A stretch of 64,000 nucleotides of DNA from Atopsyche davidsoni (Eukaryota > Arthropoda > Insecta > Trichoptera > Hydrobiosidae). The notes beneath the pieces are model-generated. The model did not search any database and had not been told where the DNA came from. It saw only the letters and a program-made list of their open reading frames with translations. The translations under genes and the position numbers were made by a program. How positions within the stretch are numbered: the stretch's first letter is position 1; each line of letters opens with the position of its first letter. The stretch is from contig JAILWY010000014.1 in the NCBI GenBank assembly GCA_022113835.1, forward strand, positions 8,247,501 to 8,311,500. The letters are read 5' to 3'. This document shows positions 14,472 to 26,500 of this stretch, piece after piece.

Positions 14472-15418
14472 GTACAAGAATCACTAACTTGCTTACATCG
14501 AAGCTTTGTAACGATTTTAATGTGATTTGACGTGATGAATTTTTTTTTACTTGGCAGCTCGACACAATATTTATATATTTTTAATTTATTGGATCAAATT
14601 ATATTTTTAGCACTTACGTTAAATAAATCTTAATATTGTTATTCGAGTTGGCAATTTGGTTTCAATGAAAGTCAACAACGACAAGTTCATGAGGTTTTTG
14701 ATACATAAGCACTATACGTTATTCAACACCCTTTGTATTTAAGAAATTTCGTCGGAGCATTCTTCATGAAGTGCCTTCATAGGCGGCCCCACTCGAGAGC
14801 CCTCTCAAGAAGGATTATAAGGATCAAGCGACTCTTATCAATAGCCAGAGGTCTGCGAAACCAGGTGACCTTGAATGGAGCAAGAAAGGGCACCAGACTG
14901 ACTTTGATAATGTACGAAAGCGTGTTCTCGCTCAGAACGTGGAGTATTACACAGCCCTGGCCTTTTTACGACTTGTCCTTGAAAGCAGTAAAAAATGATA
15001 CCCAAAACATACAATACTTTTCCGTACTAGTAGCGTATATAATAAAATGACCATGGAAATACTATACCGCGTCTGTTTAATAAATTTCATTGCGGTTTAT
15101 TTTTGCTTTCATCTGATCAATAATTTATTCTAAATTTTAATATTTCCTCACGTATTTTAAAATGTATGTACGAATAGTTTGATAATTATCTGGTTTGATA
15201 TATAACAGAACTAATGCTCTAAAAACATGTTCTTCCTACGTTCATTAATAAAAAAATTGTATTACATGTCTTTGGTTGCGTCCAAATTGTCTCAATTTCA
15301 AATTGACAATAAAAACCTCGATTTTCCTAAAATACGAGAGTTTATATTTATTATTTAGTTTTTTAATAAATGGAAATCACAATGGTCTTTTAGAAATCAA
15401 AACCGTATTGTAAAAATA

Positions 15419-15469
<51 letters not shown>

Positions 15470-18400
15470 TCCTTCTGGTATACATGTGAGTACACATGAG
15501 TATTTTGGTTTGTTTGCTCACTGTCACTCTGTAAAGGCCACCCCAACCTCTCTAGAACCGTAGAGCATCTGAGAGGACTTGTCCTGATTGTCCATTCGTT
15601 TCAGGTTTCCACGAAAAGGACAAATATTATATTTCCACCCAAAAGCGTACGGGATAATACGAATTCATAAATTTTTTTTTTGTAAAAGTTAACGCGCTCT
15701 ATTAGATATATATATAGATTATTCTGCTGAAGTTACGTTAATTAGCACGTTAATTTAATGTACAGCTGCAGTCCTAAATGCAAGTGTTTATTCTAAAAGC
15801 GGCAGAAGGTCATTTTGCTCTTTATGTTTAGTTAAAACACTATTCCGACCATATTTTGTATGAAATTTTAGAACTGCGGCTGCCAAGCCTTCATTATTTT
15901 TGAAATATTATTCAATAATGAAGACACGTTGTCCTATCGTGTAACGCTTTATTTTTACTAACCCTAAACTGTCAACTGTCAAATTGTTTTTTTTTTTTAA
16001 GTGTTTCCAAAAATGGCGACAAATTCAAATCTTGCGTTAATTTTGGGACACCTTGGGACGTTAAACACGGCGATGTTTGTAAATTTAGTTACGAGATTTT
16101 TATTTTGATCATCATTTTCCGGCGGCCACTCACCGCGCTGAAGTCCGCCGCCATGAAGGCTTGCTCGGCGCCGATGAAGACGGTGGCGGGGAGGAGCAGC
16201 AGCTGGTAGGGGCGGCGCGCCTGGCGCACGGTGGCCAGCAGCCGGAACGCGGCGGAGCCTCCGGGGCCAGCTCGATTACTGGAGTACCTGCACAGCAAAC
16301 ACAAAACAATCACGAGTTACTCGATTTATCATATTCATTGAAAAAAAATAATAAAATTCATATTCACATTCATATTCATAAAAGAAATTCAATATTTTTG
16401 ACTGAGAGTACTTGGTGGAATTCCGTTTAAATATTTTATAGTAAAATACTTGTCTATGTATATACATGTATGTACGCACATGTATATACTTGTATATACT
16501 ATGTATGTACATCTATATACTTAATAATGCCAACGTGAAAGGTTGGCGAAACTGGTCACAAATAAAAACGAACATGTTGAAAATCATGTTATAAACTAAA
16601 TTATTTTGCAGCTATACCTGCTTAACTATCCTTGTTTTTATCTAATAATAAATATACACGGTTTTGGTGGATTATATATAATTCATAAATTAAATTATTT
16701 TTGTTAAAAATAGTTCAAGTGTATGCTAATAAATAAAAGTAGACAGCAATTTTTAAATAAACATATTACAAGTCAATTTTGTATGTGTTTTTAAATGCTT
16801 TTGAGCTGTGGAAACTAGCAACTCAACTGAGGTTTCTTTTAATTTTTTACCTCTACAATTTACTTTGAGTTCTTACCCAAGGGAAGAAGTACATCGTCCT
16901 TTCCATACTAAGTGGAAATGTTCTAAGTTAACTTCTAGGTTGCTAAAAAAATGCTTTCTAAATAAATAAAAAACTTCAGAAGGTAAGTAACAGATACATT
17001 AATTTTAAAGTATACATTTTTATTAAAGCTTTTTTAATATAAACTTTATTAATTTGTTCCTTTAAAAATGGTTTCTAAAACGAGATAAAATATAATGAAG
17101 GTTTAGTGAGCTTTTTGAATTTTTTGTAGAAACCATTGTTAAAAATAAAAATTATCATTTTAAATTTAATTCGAGTATCATGTTGCTCCACAATGATTCA
17201 CAAAAAATTATTAAATATATGATAAGGAAGAATATACTAAAAATTGTTTGATTGATTCGCATAAAATTGAAGTGATTCGCAGTTGTTATATATTCTATTA
17301 GATTTTTTTCTAAAACCATTATAATTTTAAAACTATATTAAAATATTTAAGTATGGTACTGTTTAAAATAGTTTACATAATAAATATGCTTATTTACTAA
17401 CTTACGAGGCGAGGTTTTCTTATAAATTCTAGTATCGACATAGCGTTACATTTGAAATATGACACTGTATAAAGCAGTATTAAAGAGCATAGAAGAAGTC
17501 TTAAATTTTATATTTAAACATGAATACATCAACGGAAGTTGGCGGACCTAAGCCCTGTCTAACTTTTTCCCTTACCGTTTCAATATAATATTTTGTTTCA
17601 CTTTTATTTATAAACTTTTATTTTAGCTCACGTAGAGTCTCCGTATCACAGCCTCTTTGGGAATTCTGAGATATTTTTTGTGAATTTAGTGGTTTCATAA
17701 ATTCCTGCGGGAATAATAAAGTACATCGCTGTGCTCTCCGCCTTTGAGCGGACGACAGGTCTTGCAATAAATCTACTTCAATCTCAACAGACTCAGTTTA
17801 TATTATATATTATTATTGAATATATGTTAACACATTTGATACAGTTGTTGACGCATAAATTCACGATTCAAGTACCCAAAAAATAAAATGTATTAATTGA
17901 TTTATTTATGTTTCACCTACCTACACTTAAACGTTTGAATATGCCGAATGAATCCTTCAATTCTTTTAAGTGGAATTGAAAAATCTATAGAAATAAAACC
18001 ACAAAGCACTGAAGATCCATAGTATATATCACAAACTTATATGTTTCTTGTGAAATCCACGTATCAATTTAATATATTTAAATCACTTCCTCTGTTCGAA
18101 ATACAGTTTTTATACTTTTTTAAGTACAAAAAAATATTTTGACTGTAATTGGAACTAAAAACGGCTGCATTTTTTCAATAAAAAATAGAAGAGTTAAATA
18201 TATAGTCAAGAGATAGAAATTCACCAAAACGTCGACTGCAAGGCAATCCATCTGTGTCATGGCGGGTGTAACTTTAGCATTTGAGAAAAAAACCTGGAAC
18301 GAATGCAAAGTTTAGAACTCCCTTACATTTTTCACGTTAGGAAATTGAACTGAAAATCGGCAAAGTTGGCAACATTGCACACATGTAGGGTGTTGTGGTA

Positions 18401-21400
18401 TTTCTGCGTCGAAAGTTTTTACTATCGTAAGCACTTTAGTAAACTCCTCTCTCCTAAAATACCCAAAAAATAATATAAATTTTTTTGGGAAAAAAAAATC
18501 TTTATGTTTGTAAAATGTATTCATTAAATTCTAAACTTCAGTATTTTTGTGTCAAAAAACTAAACATAGTAATCAATGATCTAATTGTAGATCCACGCTA
18601 CACATTAACATTGCTTCAAATGTGTTGATTGGGTAAATAAACGGCAATAAAAAAAATACATCTGTCTTACAACTAATCAAACAAGACACAAAAATCCACG
18701 AAGATGGGTTTTAAAGATTATTTTAAAAATATTTGACGTTCATTTACAAGTTTTTTTTTCAGAATTCTTATTTTTGTTTCATGAGTTACTAGATTGTTTT
18801 TCATTGGTTACACAATATTCGCATATGGTAAATAAATATTATTTATAATTCTTTGTCATATATTTTTTCTTTATAAAAATGGATGATTTCATTTCATTAT
18901 AAAAGAGAAGCGCCTAGATTCAATCTAAATTCATATATACTTTTATAATTTAAAAATTACTTGAAACAAACAGTTCTGAAATGGCCAAGTACGACATATT
19001 TATTTAAGATGAGCTTAGCACTTTCATTACGTGTTGTTTGTAGAGTCATGGTATATTTTAAACTCTGTAGACTTTATTTACCTCTTAAGAGAATCCACTC
19101 CAAAGGCGACGCTAATGGTTGCAGCTATCATACAGGCTAGGAATATTCCCGCGATGAGCTGCAGTTTGTGGGGCGATGGAGGTGCGAGATTAGGATTCAC
19201 CTGAGAAAGAAGTGCGTATATAATAAACATGGAATTAATACACTTATTGTTAAGTCAGTATTTAAAAAAAATATATATATTCCTTATCACATGGCTTTTA
19301 TATGAAGCAAAAGTCTAAACTTGATTTAAAAAATATGTTTTAACTTGTCTTATTAAATTTATTCGACATGACCTAAAAATGTTTTATTATTTATTGTACT
19401 GTCATAAAGCATGGCATGTAAAATTATTTAATAGGACGGAGAAATTGGTTTTCATTTTTCGACAAAATTGTTTGAAATCAAGCACTGGTTTTGACAATAG
19501 ATCCAATCAATCTGTAATTTGAGGCGTTTGAGTTAAAGTTTACGTGAAATAATTAGTTTTCTAATTGCAGTGCTGCTAGTTATGCTTCGATGATTGAAAA
19601 TCACAATTATATGCTATAGCATATACGATTTCCGGTACAACTTCATTTTCATCTTATATTGAAAAAAAATCGTCTATTTATTGAATTATTTTATTTCTAA
19701 GTTAGAATAACAGTCAAACAGTTAAATTAATTAATTTATTTCTGTTTAATTTTATTTCTTTTTAAAGTGTATTAAAAAATAAGTTGTCCAATATGTAAAG
19801 CTGGAATTCTGAAATATAAATTGTTTGCGGACTTCCACATTTCAAAGTATGGTATGTCTGTACTTTACGAAGAACATCCAGTTTTCTAACTTTTTTTGTT
19901 TTAAATATTTTTTTAAGCCTTTGGTTAAAACAAAGAATTTCAACAAAGTTTTCAATGCATATTATAAAACTAAAATTTAAATAAATCGAAACCATGTTTG
20001 CAAGTTTGAATTATAATTTTTTCCTCCGGTGGATAGCAAACTAATGTGAAAGATTTGTGCGGCTTGAAAAACCTGCACTTATTTTAATACAATACCATAT
20101 ATATAATTTGCCCTTACCTCGGCGGCATCCCCGCCACAAAAGTTTGCGCCACATGTGTCCTGAATTCTTTGGATTCTCAAGAGGGTTGTATTGTCACCAG
20201 GACTTCCTGCAGCCATCGAAGTCAGCACTTCAGACCAGTTGGAGCTGCTGTTGGTCCCCAGAAAAGTCTCATCGGGGAGGTCAGACACGACGGAGAGCAC
20301 TGCATTGAATAAAGTTTGGTTATAAATATATATATATATACACACACACACGTATAACCTGATAAGTCGGTAGAACATAATTTTTGTAAAACCAATCCGA
20401 TTATTTTATTTGAATCTTTATACGTGTAATACCTTACGGCTATCAAAGTCACGAGGAACGAGTCTTATAAGCCTGGAATAATTTACAGGGAGCCCAGCTG
20501 CCCGCGATTTAATCAAACAATATGAAGACTTTTGCAAATTTGTGTAGTTGAGTTGCTAAGAAGTTGAAATTGGTTTTGAATTCGATTACCGTAGAGTGTG
20601 TTTCTTGTTTTTCTTTATTGTATAGTAGCACAATTTCTTAGTTTATATTTTACTAAGAAACATAAAAAGATTGAATTATTATAAATAGAAAAAAATTAAT
20701 CTGTTAATTAAATCTTTTTTATATGTTAAACGCTAAACTCAGCTTGGGTTTGAATATCATTATTTTTCGCATTGTAAGATATAATTTCGTCTATAACATA
20801 TATAATGAGGTTGTTGATGTCAAGATTGTTAATTTACATGTGGGTTAATATCTTGAACGACCTGTATTTTGGTTTTCTTATATTAAAAAATGTTATGTTG
20901 GTGTTGAGAGCTTAATAAAACATTCACGTTTAAAGTAAAAAAAATATTCATTACATATCAGATTTCTTAAAGTTATTCAACAATAGTTTAAATTTATTTA
21001 AAAAGATGTTCTCTTAATACTTGTCACGTTAAGTAATTATGAGATAATTCATGTTTCAATTAAGAGAAAAACTCGGTTTCGTCTGGGTATAATTTTTATA
21101 ACTAACTTATTTCTCCATGAGTGTCTTATTTATATTTATAGCGCAAGCAGTACCTTCTATTAGTTTAAAAGTTCAGTGCAACACTTACGAGGTCTTCAAT
21201 GCATGAGTTGGTACTATTTTAGCGTAGACCACATTAAAGTATAATACTTTAATATTTTTTCCATGCTTTACTTCAAAACCACCGCCCGCTGGCTCGTTAA
21301 ATCGAGGGCGGATTTTTTTATATTTTCTGTAGGGTGGCTCTGAAGAGCTTGGAAAAGATACATCTAATTCATTTTCTTTTTTTAGATGTTTAAATGGCCG

Positions 21401-23526
21401 CGTAGTATGTCCATCAACGAGTAAGAAAACAAAGAACAAGCTAAATATCAATTATTCAAAATCAAAGAAATACCAGCAACATGATTAGTAAAACATAGCA
21501 GCCACGGATAAGCACAAGAATCTGCCCTACAACTTTCTTCGCTGCGTCACATTTCTTCCCGGAAGATCGCCGACTGAATAAAATATTTACCGTATTATTT
21601 CTCAGCTTTAAGTGATTAGCATTTCACCAAAATATAAACCTCAGTTCTGGGCATCATACAAAGTTAATGTAATTTCCAAAATATGCTGATATTTCCAAAA
21701 AATATTCATGAGACTGAAAATGAAAAAAGACCCTTCAGTCTTTCAGTGGCCACCCCGTACTTTGTATGAGGCATCTTGTACTGACGCACGCACCTGCGGA
21801 GTAATTCGCAGCTAATTTTAACAGAGAGAAATGCTCAACAAACTGAAAAAAACTTTAAGACCAAACTCACTGCCGCGCGGCCAGTCACGCACAATAAGCT
21901 AGAGCCTTCGTCAGAAGGATAAGTACTGGTAATTAGAGCTCCTGACCCTCCAACCTCCATTTCGCAACTGATGAGATTTCTGGCTTAAGGTATGTCGTAA
22001 GTCGCAACTAAAAAACTCGCCCTTCTATAAGAGTAAAATTTTGATATTTTTTTGGCATATTGAATAGCAAATAATAAATGATGAAATTCATGTTATAATA
22101 TTAATACTGTGAGCCGATTTATATGCATAAAAATTAATGGGGGGATTATCTTCATTTAGGTAATTTATTCTCACAAGTATGGCTATCAGTATTCGGTGAC
22201 AGTCGCGTTATAACGATTTAACTAAATTTCCATTCACGTTGCTCAGACTAAAAATAAACTGCTCGGTTCGTGTCAGTAAAAAAAATAATTCTATATCATG
22301 CATCCATTATCTGTTTTTCGAGAGAAACTATATCCAAATCCATCTGAGCACGGTCTGTATATGAACACAGTACTCTTTCAAAGTAGGAAGCCGCAAGGAG
22401 TATATGTATTTTATTTTTTGAATTTTTTGGCTGTGTCTTGCTTGATATGTCCCCGAAAAAATGCTTCCAATTTGTAAAACTGTTATTTTGCATAGGTTCG
22501 TTCATCTCGTGAATGATGATTTGCTAAAGCATTTATGGAGGCATTTACATACTTTACGTCTTACTATACTTAATAATGTAGTAATCGGAGTTTTTGCATA
22601 AAAAGTAAGATTATTTTATAAACACTAAAGGTTGAGTCTTTACTATAAAACAGTAAAAAACGACACATTGTGTAATAAATTGTATGTGGAGTCGATCTCT
22701 CTATCGATGGACAAGGGTTGTAGTTTTCATTAGTTGGAGCTCTAAATAATTCTTGCCTGCGACAAGAGAAGGTGAGGAGGTGCGTGCGTGTATCTCACCC
22801 CCCGAGCGCCACGACCTTACCTCATCCAATATTAAGGGAAGTGGAGTGAAAGGATATGATGGAGTGAGTAATTGTTTACCCCGTTTTGAAGCACACATGT
22901 TATAATCAAGGATCCCGTGAATTCAATATTCACTAGCTCAAAGGCGATATATAACGAAAACAATTAATATTATTTAGTTTATATCGACCTTAAGTTCCCT
23001 CTCTGTCTGTAAGTACGTTTACAAATCCGCAAATATAATTGATTTTATTTAATAAATTTTCAAATGTTTTAAATGTTTTTAAAAACCCAAGGACACAAGT
23101 ATCACCTGCAAAATAAAGCATTGAAGTTTTTGTCAATCTCGCCATTATCAGATTTTCAATATTCATTATTCAGTGTTTTCGCAACAGCCTGAGATTCGTT
23201 AGAATTTTGCCATCGTGTTTGATGGAGGGTTTCAGATATTTCTCAGTCGATTGCGTACAGGAAGTTATTTTATGGACCCTCGCCATCTCGCCTTTGCTTC
23301 CTGTTCTAATAGAGATGAAAAAAATTAAATCCAATTTAAAACATACCGATTACTTTCAAAACACTTTGATGTTTTTTTTTACAAATTTTACTTAAGATGT
23401 GAGAGGTTAAATTTTAAAGCAAGTGCTTTTGAGAGATATTTACTTTTGAGTCGTGTTGACTTTGCAATGTTCTAAATCTGTTTGGTTTTCTGCGTATCTA
23501 AATTTGAACAGCTGCCTAAATTCTTA

Positions 23527-23579
<53 letters not shown>

Positions 23580-26500
23580 AAGCAATTATAATTGCTTTAG
23601 GATTATGCACCAGCAAGACTCGGATACCGACGGTGACAATGATAACTGTTTTATCGACCATTAGTCACCGGTCGATAATACAGGGAGCTGAGGAGTCATA
23701 AATTGTGTTAAAGATATAAATGATATTGTGCACGTAATCATATTAATAATAATTTAAGATAAAGTAGAGTGGAACGGTTAAGACAGATAAATTGTCGTTT
23801 CTTTACCATTTTAGGTAAGAGGATATATTTTATGTATATGATTTATAATTATAATTATAATTATGTAGAAATGTCAAAATAAATACTTTACCATTTTAGA
23901 GCAACGCCATTATTTTCCTACCCACGCTACATAGTCTTATAAAACGACAATTTTTGTCATAAAGAAAGATGGAGAAACTAAATTTTAAATTTGTTATGCA
24001 AAGCTCAGTTGATGGAAAAAGCAATGTAATAAATATAATTTCAATTGAGACACCGGATGGACGTGTTTTTGAGCTCCCGGATGACTTGAAGCTCATTAAT
24101 AAACACACGGCCATATTGGAATCAAAGACATTTACTAAAATAAAGAATGCACTAAAAAAAAGACACCAGTCACGGACGATATGGATTCCGTTAGATGCAG
24201 AATTGAGAAAAATGTATTTAGATGAAAGCGAAAATGTACAGTATGGTGAACAATACTTGGAAAATATTACCAGCAAATTAACAGCAGAACCAATGATTTC
24301 ATGCCAAAAAAAGGAGAAAAATATTGGAAAAACTGCGGAGAAATTTTTAATAGACAAGTTTTCAAATAAAACATCAAGTGTGGACCAGTGGATCAATCAT
24401 TTTGAAAGCGAATGTGAAAGGTTTGACATTCTAATGGATGAAGAAAAAATTGAAATATTGAAATACCTTCTAGACAAACAGTGTCTAGATTGGTATAGCA
24501 GTATGTTAATAAAATTGACAGTGAAATCTGAGTGGACAGAATGGAGAAATAATTTTTGCGAAACATATGGAAACAAAGGCTGGTCTCAAATAAAATATGC
24601 ATTCTCATATCGATTTCAAGCTGGATCGTTGCTGGAATATGCCACAAAAAAAGAAAGACTATTATTAGAGGTAAACAAACACATCGATACCGAGACATTA
24701 ATTAATCTTATTGTTATGGGACTACCCGATCCTGTAATAGAAAAGATAAACAAGGAAAGTATAAACACCACTGCAAACCTATACAAGGAAGTGGGAAAAC
24801 ATAGATATGAAGTTAATAAAAAAACCTTAGATTTCACGAGATATAACAGGAATAACGAACGGATGGATAAAATAAAACCGTGTAAAACCTGTGAAAATTT
24901 GAAGAAAGGCTTTAGGTTCCACCCAGAGGAGAAATGCTGGTTTAAACAAACAGAAGACAACAAATATAAGAAAACATACAGTAAAGCCGTAAACAACTCA
25001 GTGATTGATGTAGAACTCAATAATAATGATAAAAAAAACGAATAATAACACCATTAATTAAAGTCAAACTGTTATTAAATACACAATTAGAAATAGTTGG
25101 AATATTTGATTCAGGCTCGAATATCTCAATAATTAATTCCAAACTAATAAGACTGAAGGAAGAAAAGCAGGTGTCAAATAATGATAATTTAATAACAATA
25201 AATGGTGTTAAAAAAACAAGAGGTTTGACAACTATTATGATAAAAATATTTGAGATTGAAGAAAAAGCTGATGTTTATATAATTGATGGAGAACAATTTA
25301 AATATGATTTTATAATTGGACTGGATCTCATAAAACAATTTGGACTGATCCAAGACGAAAATTTGAAAATCTCTCAAAAAAGAGAATCAATAAAAATAAA
25401 AGAAGAAAACAACACTTCTAAGGAAGTAAGAAATAAAAAAAATTCAGGTTCAATAAATTTCAATGAACATATAAAAGAAGAAGATTTTAAGATAAATACG
25501 AGTAATTTGAATCTTCAACAGAGGTCAGAAATACACAAACTGATAGACACTTACAAGTCGGTTTTTGCAAAAGACAAATATGACATTGGTACGGTCAGAG
25601 AATATGAAGCACGTATTGATCTACTCACAGACAAATATTGTAGTAAAAGACCTTATAGGTGTTCAGTGGAAGACAAAAAAGAGATAGAACAACAAATAGC
25701 AAAATTACTCGACAAAAATCTTATAGAGGAATCTTATAGCCCATTTGCGGCACCAGTAACTTTGGCTTTTAAAAAAGAAGACAATAGAAAGTCAAGACTA
25801 TGTATAGACTTCAGAGATCTAAACAAAATAGTAGTACCACAAGCTCAACCGTTTCCATTGATCGATGACCTAATGATTAAGACAAGAGATTCGAAGTATT
25901 TTACTACATTGGACATCAATTCAGCATTTTGGGCTATCCCGCTACGAATTGAAGATAGAAAAAAAACTGCATTTGTAACACAGGAAGGTCATTATCAATG
26001 GAGTTGCTTACCTTTTGGATTGAAAACATCGCCAGCTATTTTTCAAAGGATATTAGGTAACATTTTAAGAAAATATAAGCTAACTGATTTCGCAGTAAAC
26101 TATATAGATGATATACTTATATTTTCTAAAACTATTTCTGAGCACATTAACCATCTAACACGATTATTAGAAGCTATAAAAAGGGAGGGTTTCAGACTAA
26201 AATTTACAAAATGTACATTTGCTTCAGATTCAGTGAAATATCTTGGCCATATAATAAAAAATAATACAGTAAGACCAGTAAGAGACAATTTAGTTTCAAT
26301 CAAAGATTTTCCAATACCGAAAACACAAAAAAATGTAAGACAATTTCTTGGGAAAATAAACTTCTATCACGAGTATTTGCAAAATAGTGCAATAATTTTA
26401 GACCCTCTTCATAATTTGCTAAGGAAAAATCAAAACTTTATTTGGTCTGTAGACTGTCAAAGATCTTTTGAAAAGATAAAAACTTTGTTATGCTCACAGC

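Larger units (their letters stand above)
23576..23941 (+). repeat. 5' LTR
   Basis: It begins TGTAAAGC and ends GTCTTATA, an imperfect short inverted repeat (TGTAAAGC against TATAAGAC) rather than the usual TG...CA. The right edge is uncertain by a few bases because of the TA target. It contains a terminal palindrome, an inverted repeat (TTATCGACC at 23651-23659 and its complement at 23670-23678), a TATA-like box, a putative transcript start, an intron-like segment and a poly(A) signal. By these marks U3 is about 213 bp and R plus U5 about 153 bp. Confidence 0.93.

Noticed and set aside
14383..14565. Open frame of Ile/Tyr repeats
   Set aside because: It is a translation of the (AT)33 microsatellite.
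23896..25020. Antisense open frames across gag (23896-24396, 24393-24698, 24616-25020)
   Set aside because: They are mirror frames of an A-rich coding strand, hydrophobic by composition, and overlap a well-supported gag.
25171..25173. ATG as an independent start of pol
   Set aside because: It would omit the protease active site (DSG at 25108-25116). The frame is open back to the slippery heptamer, so a -1 Gag-Pol fusion explains it better.
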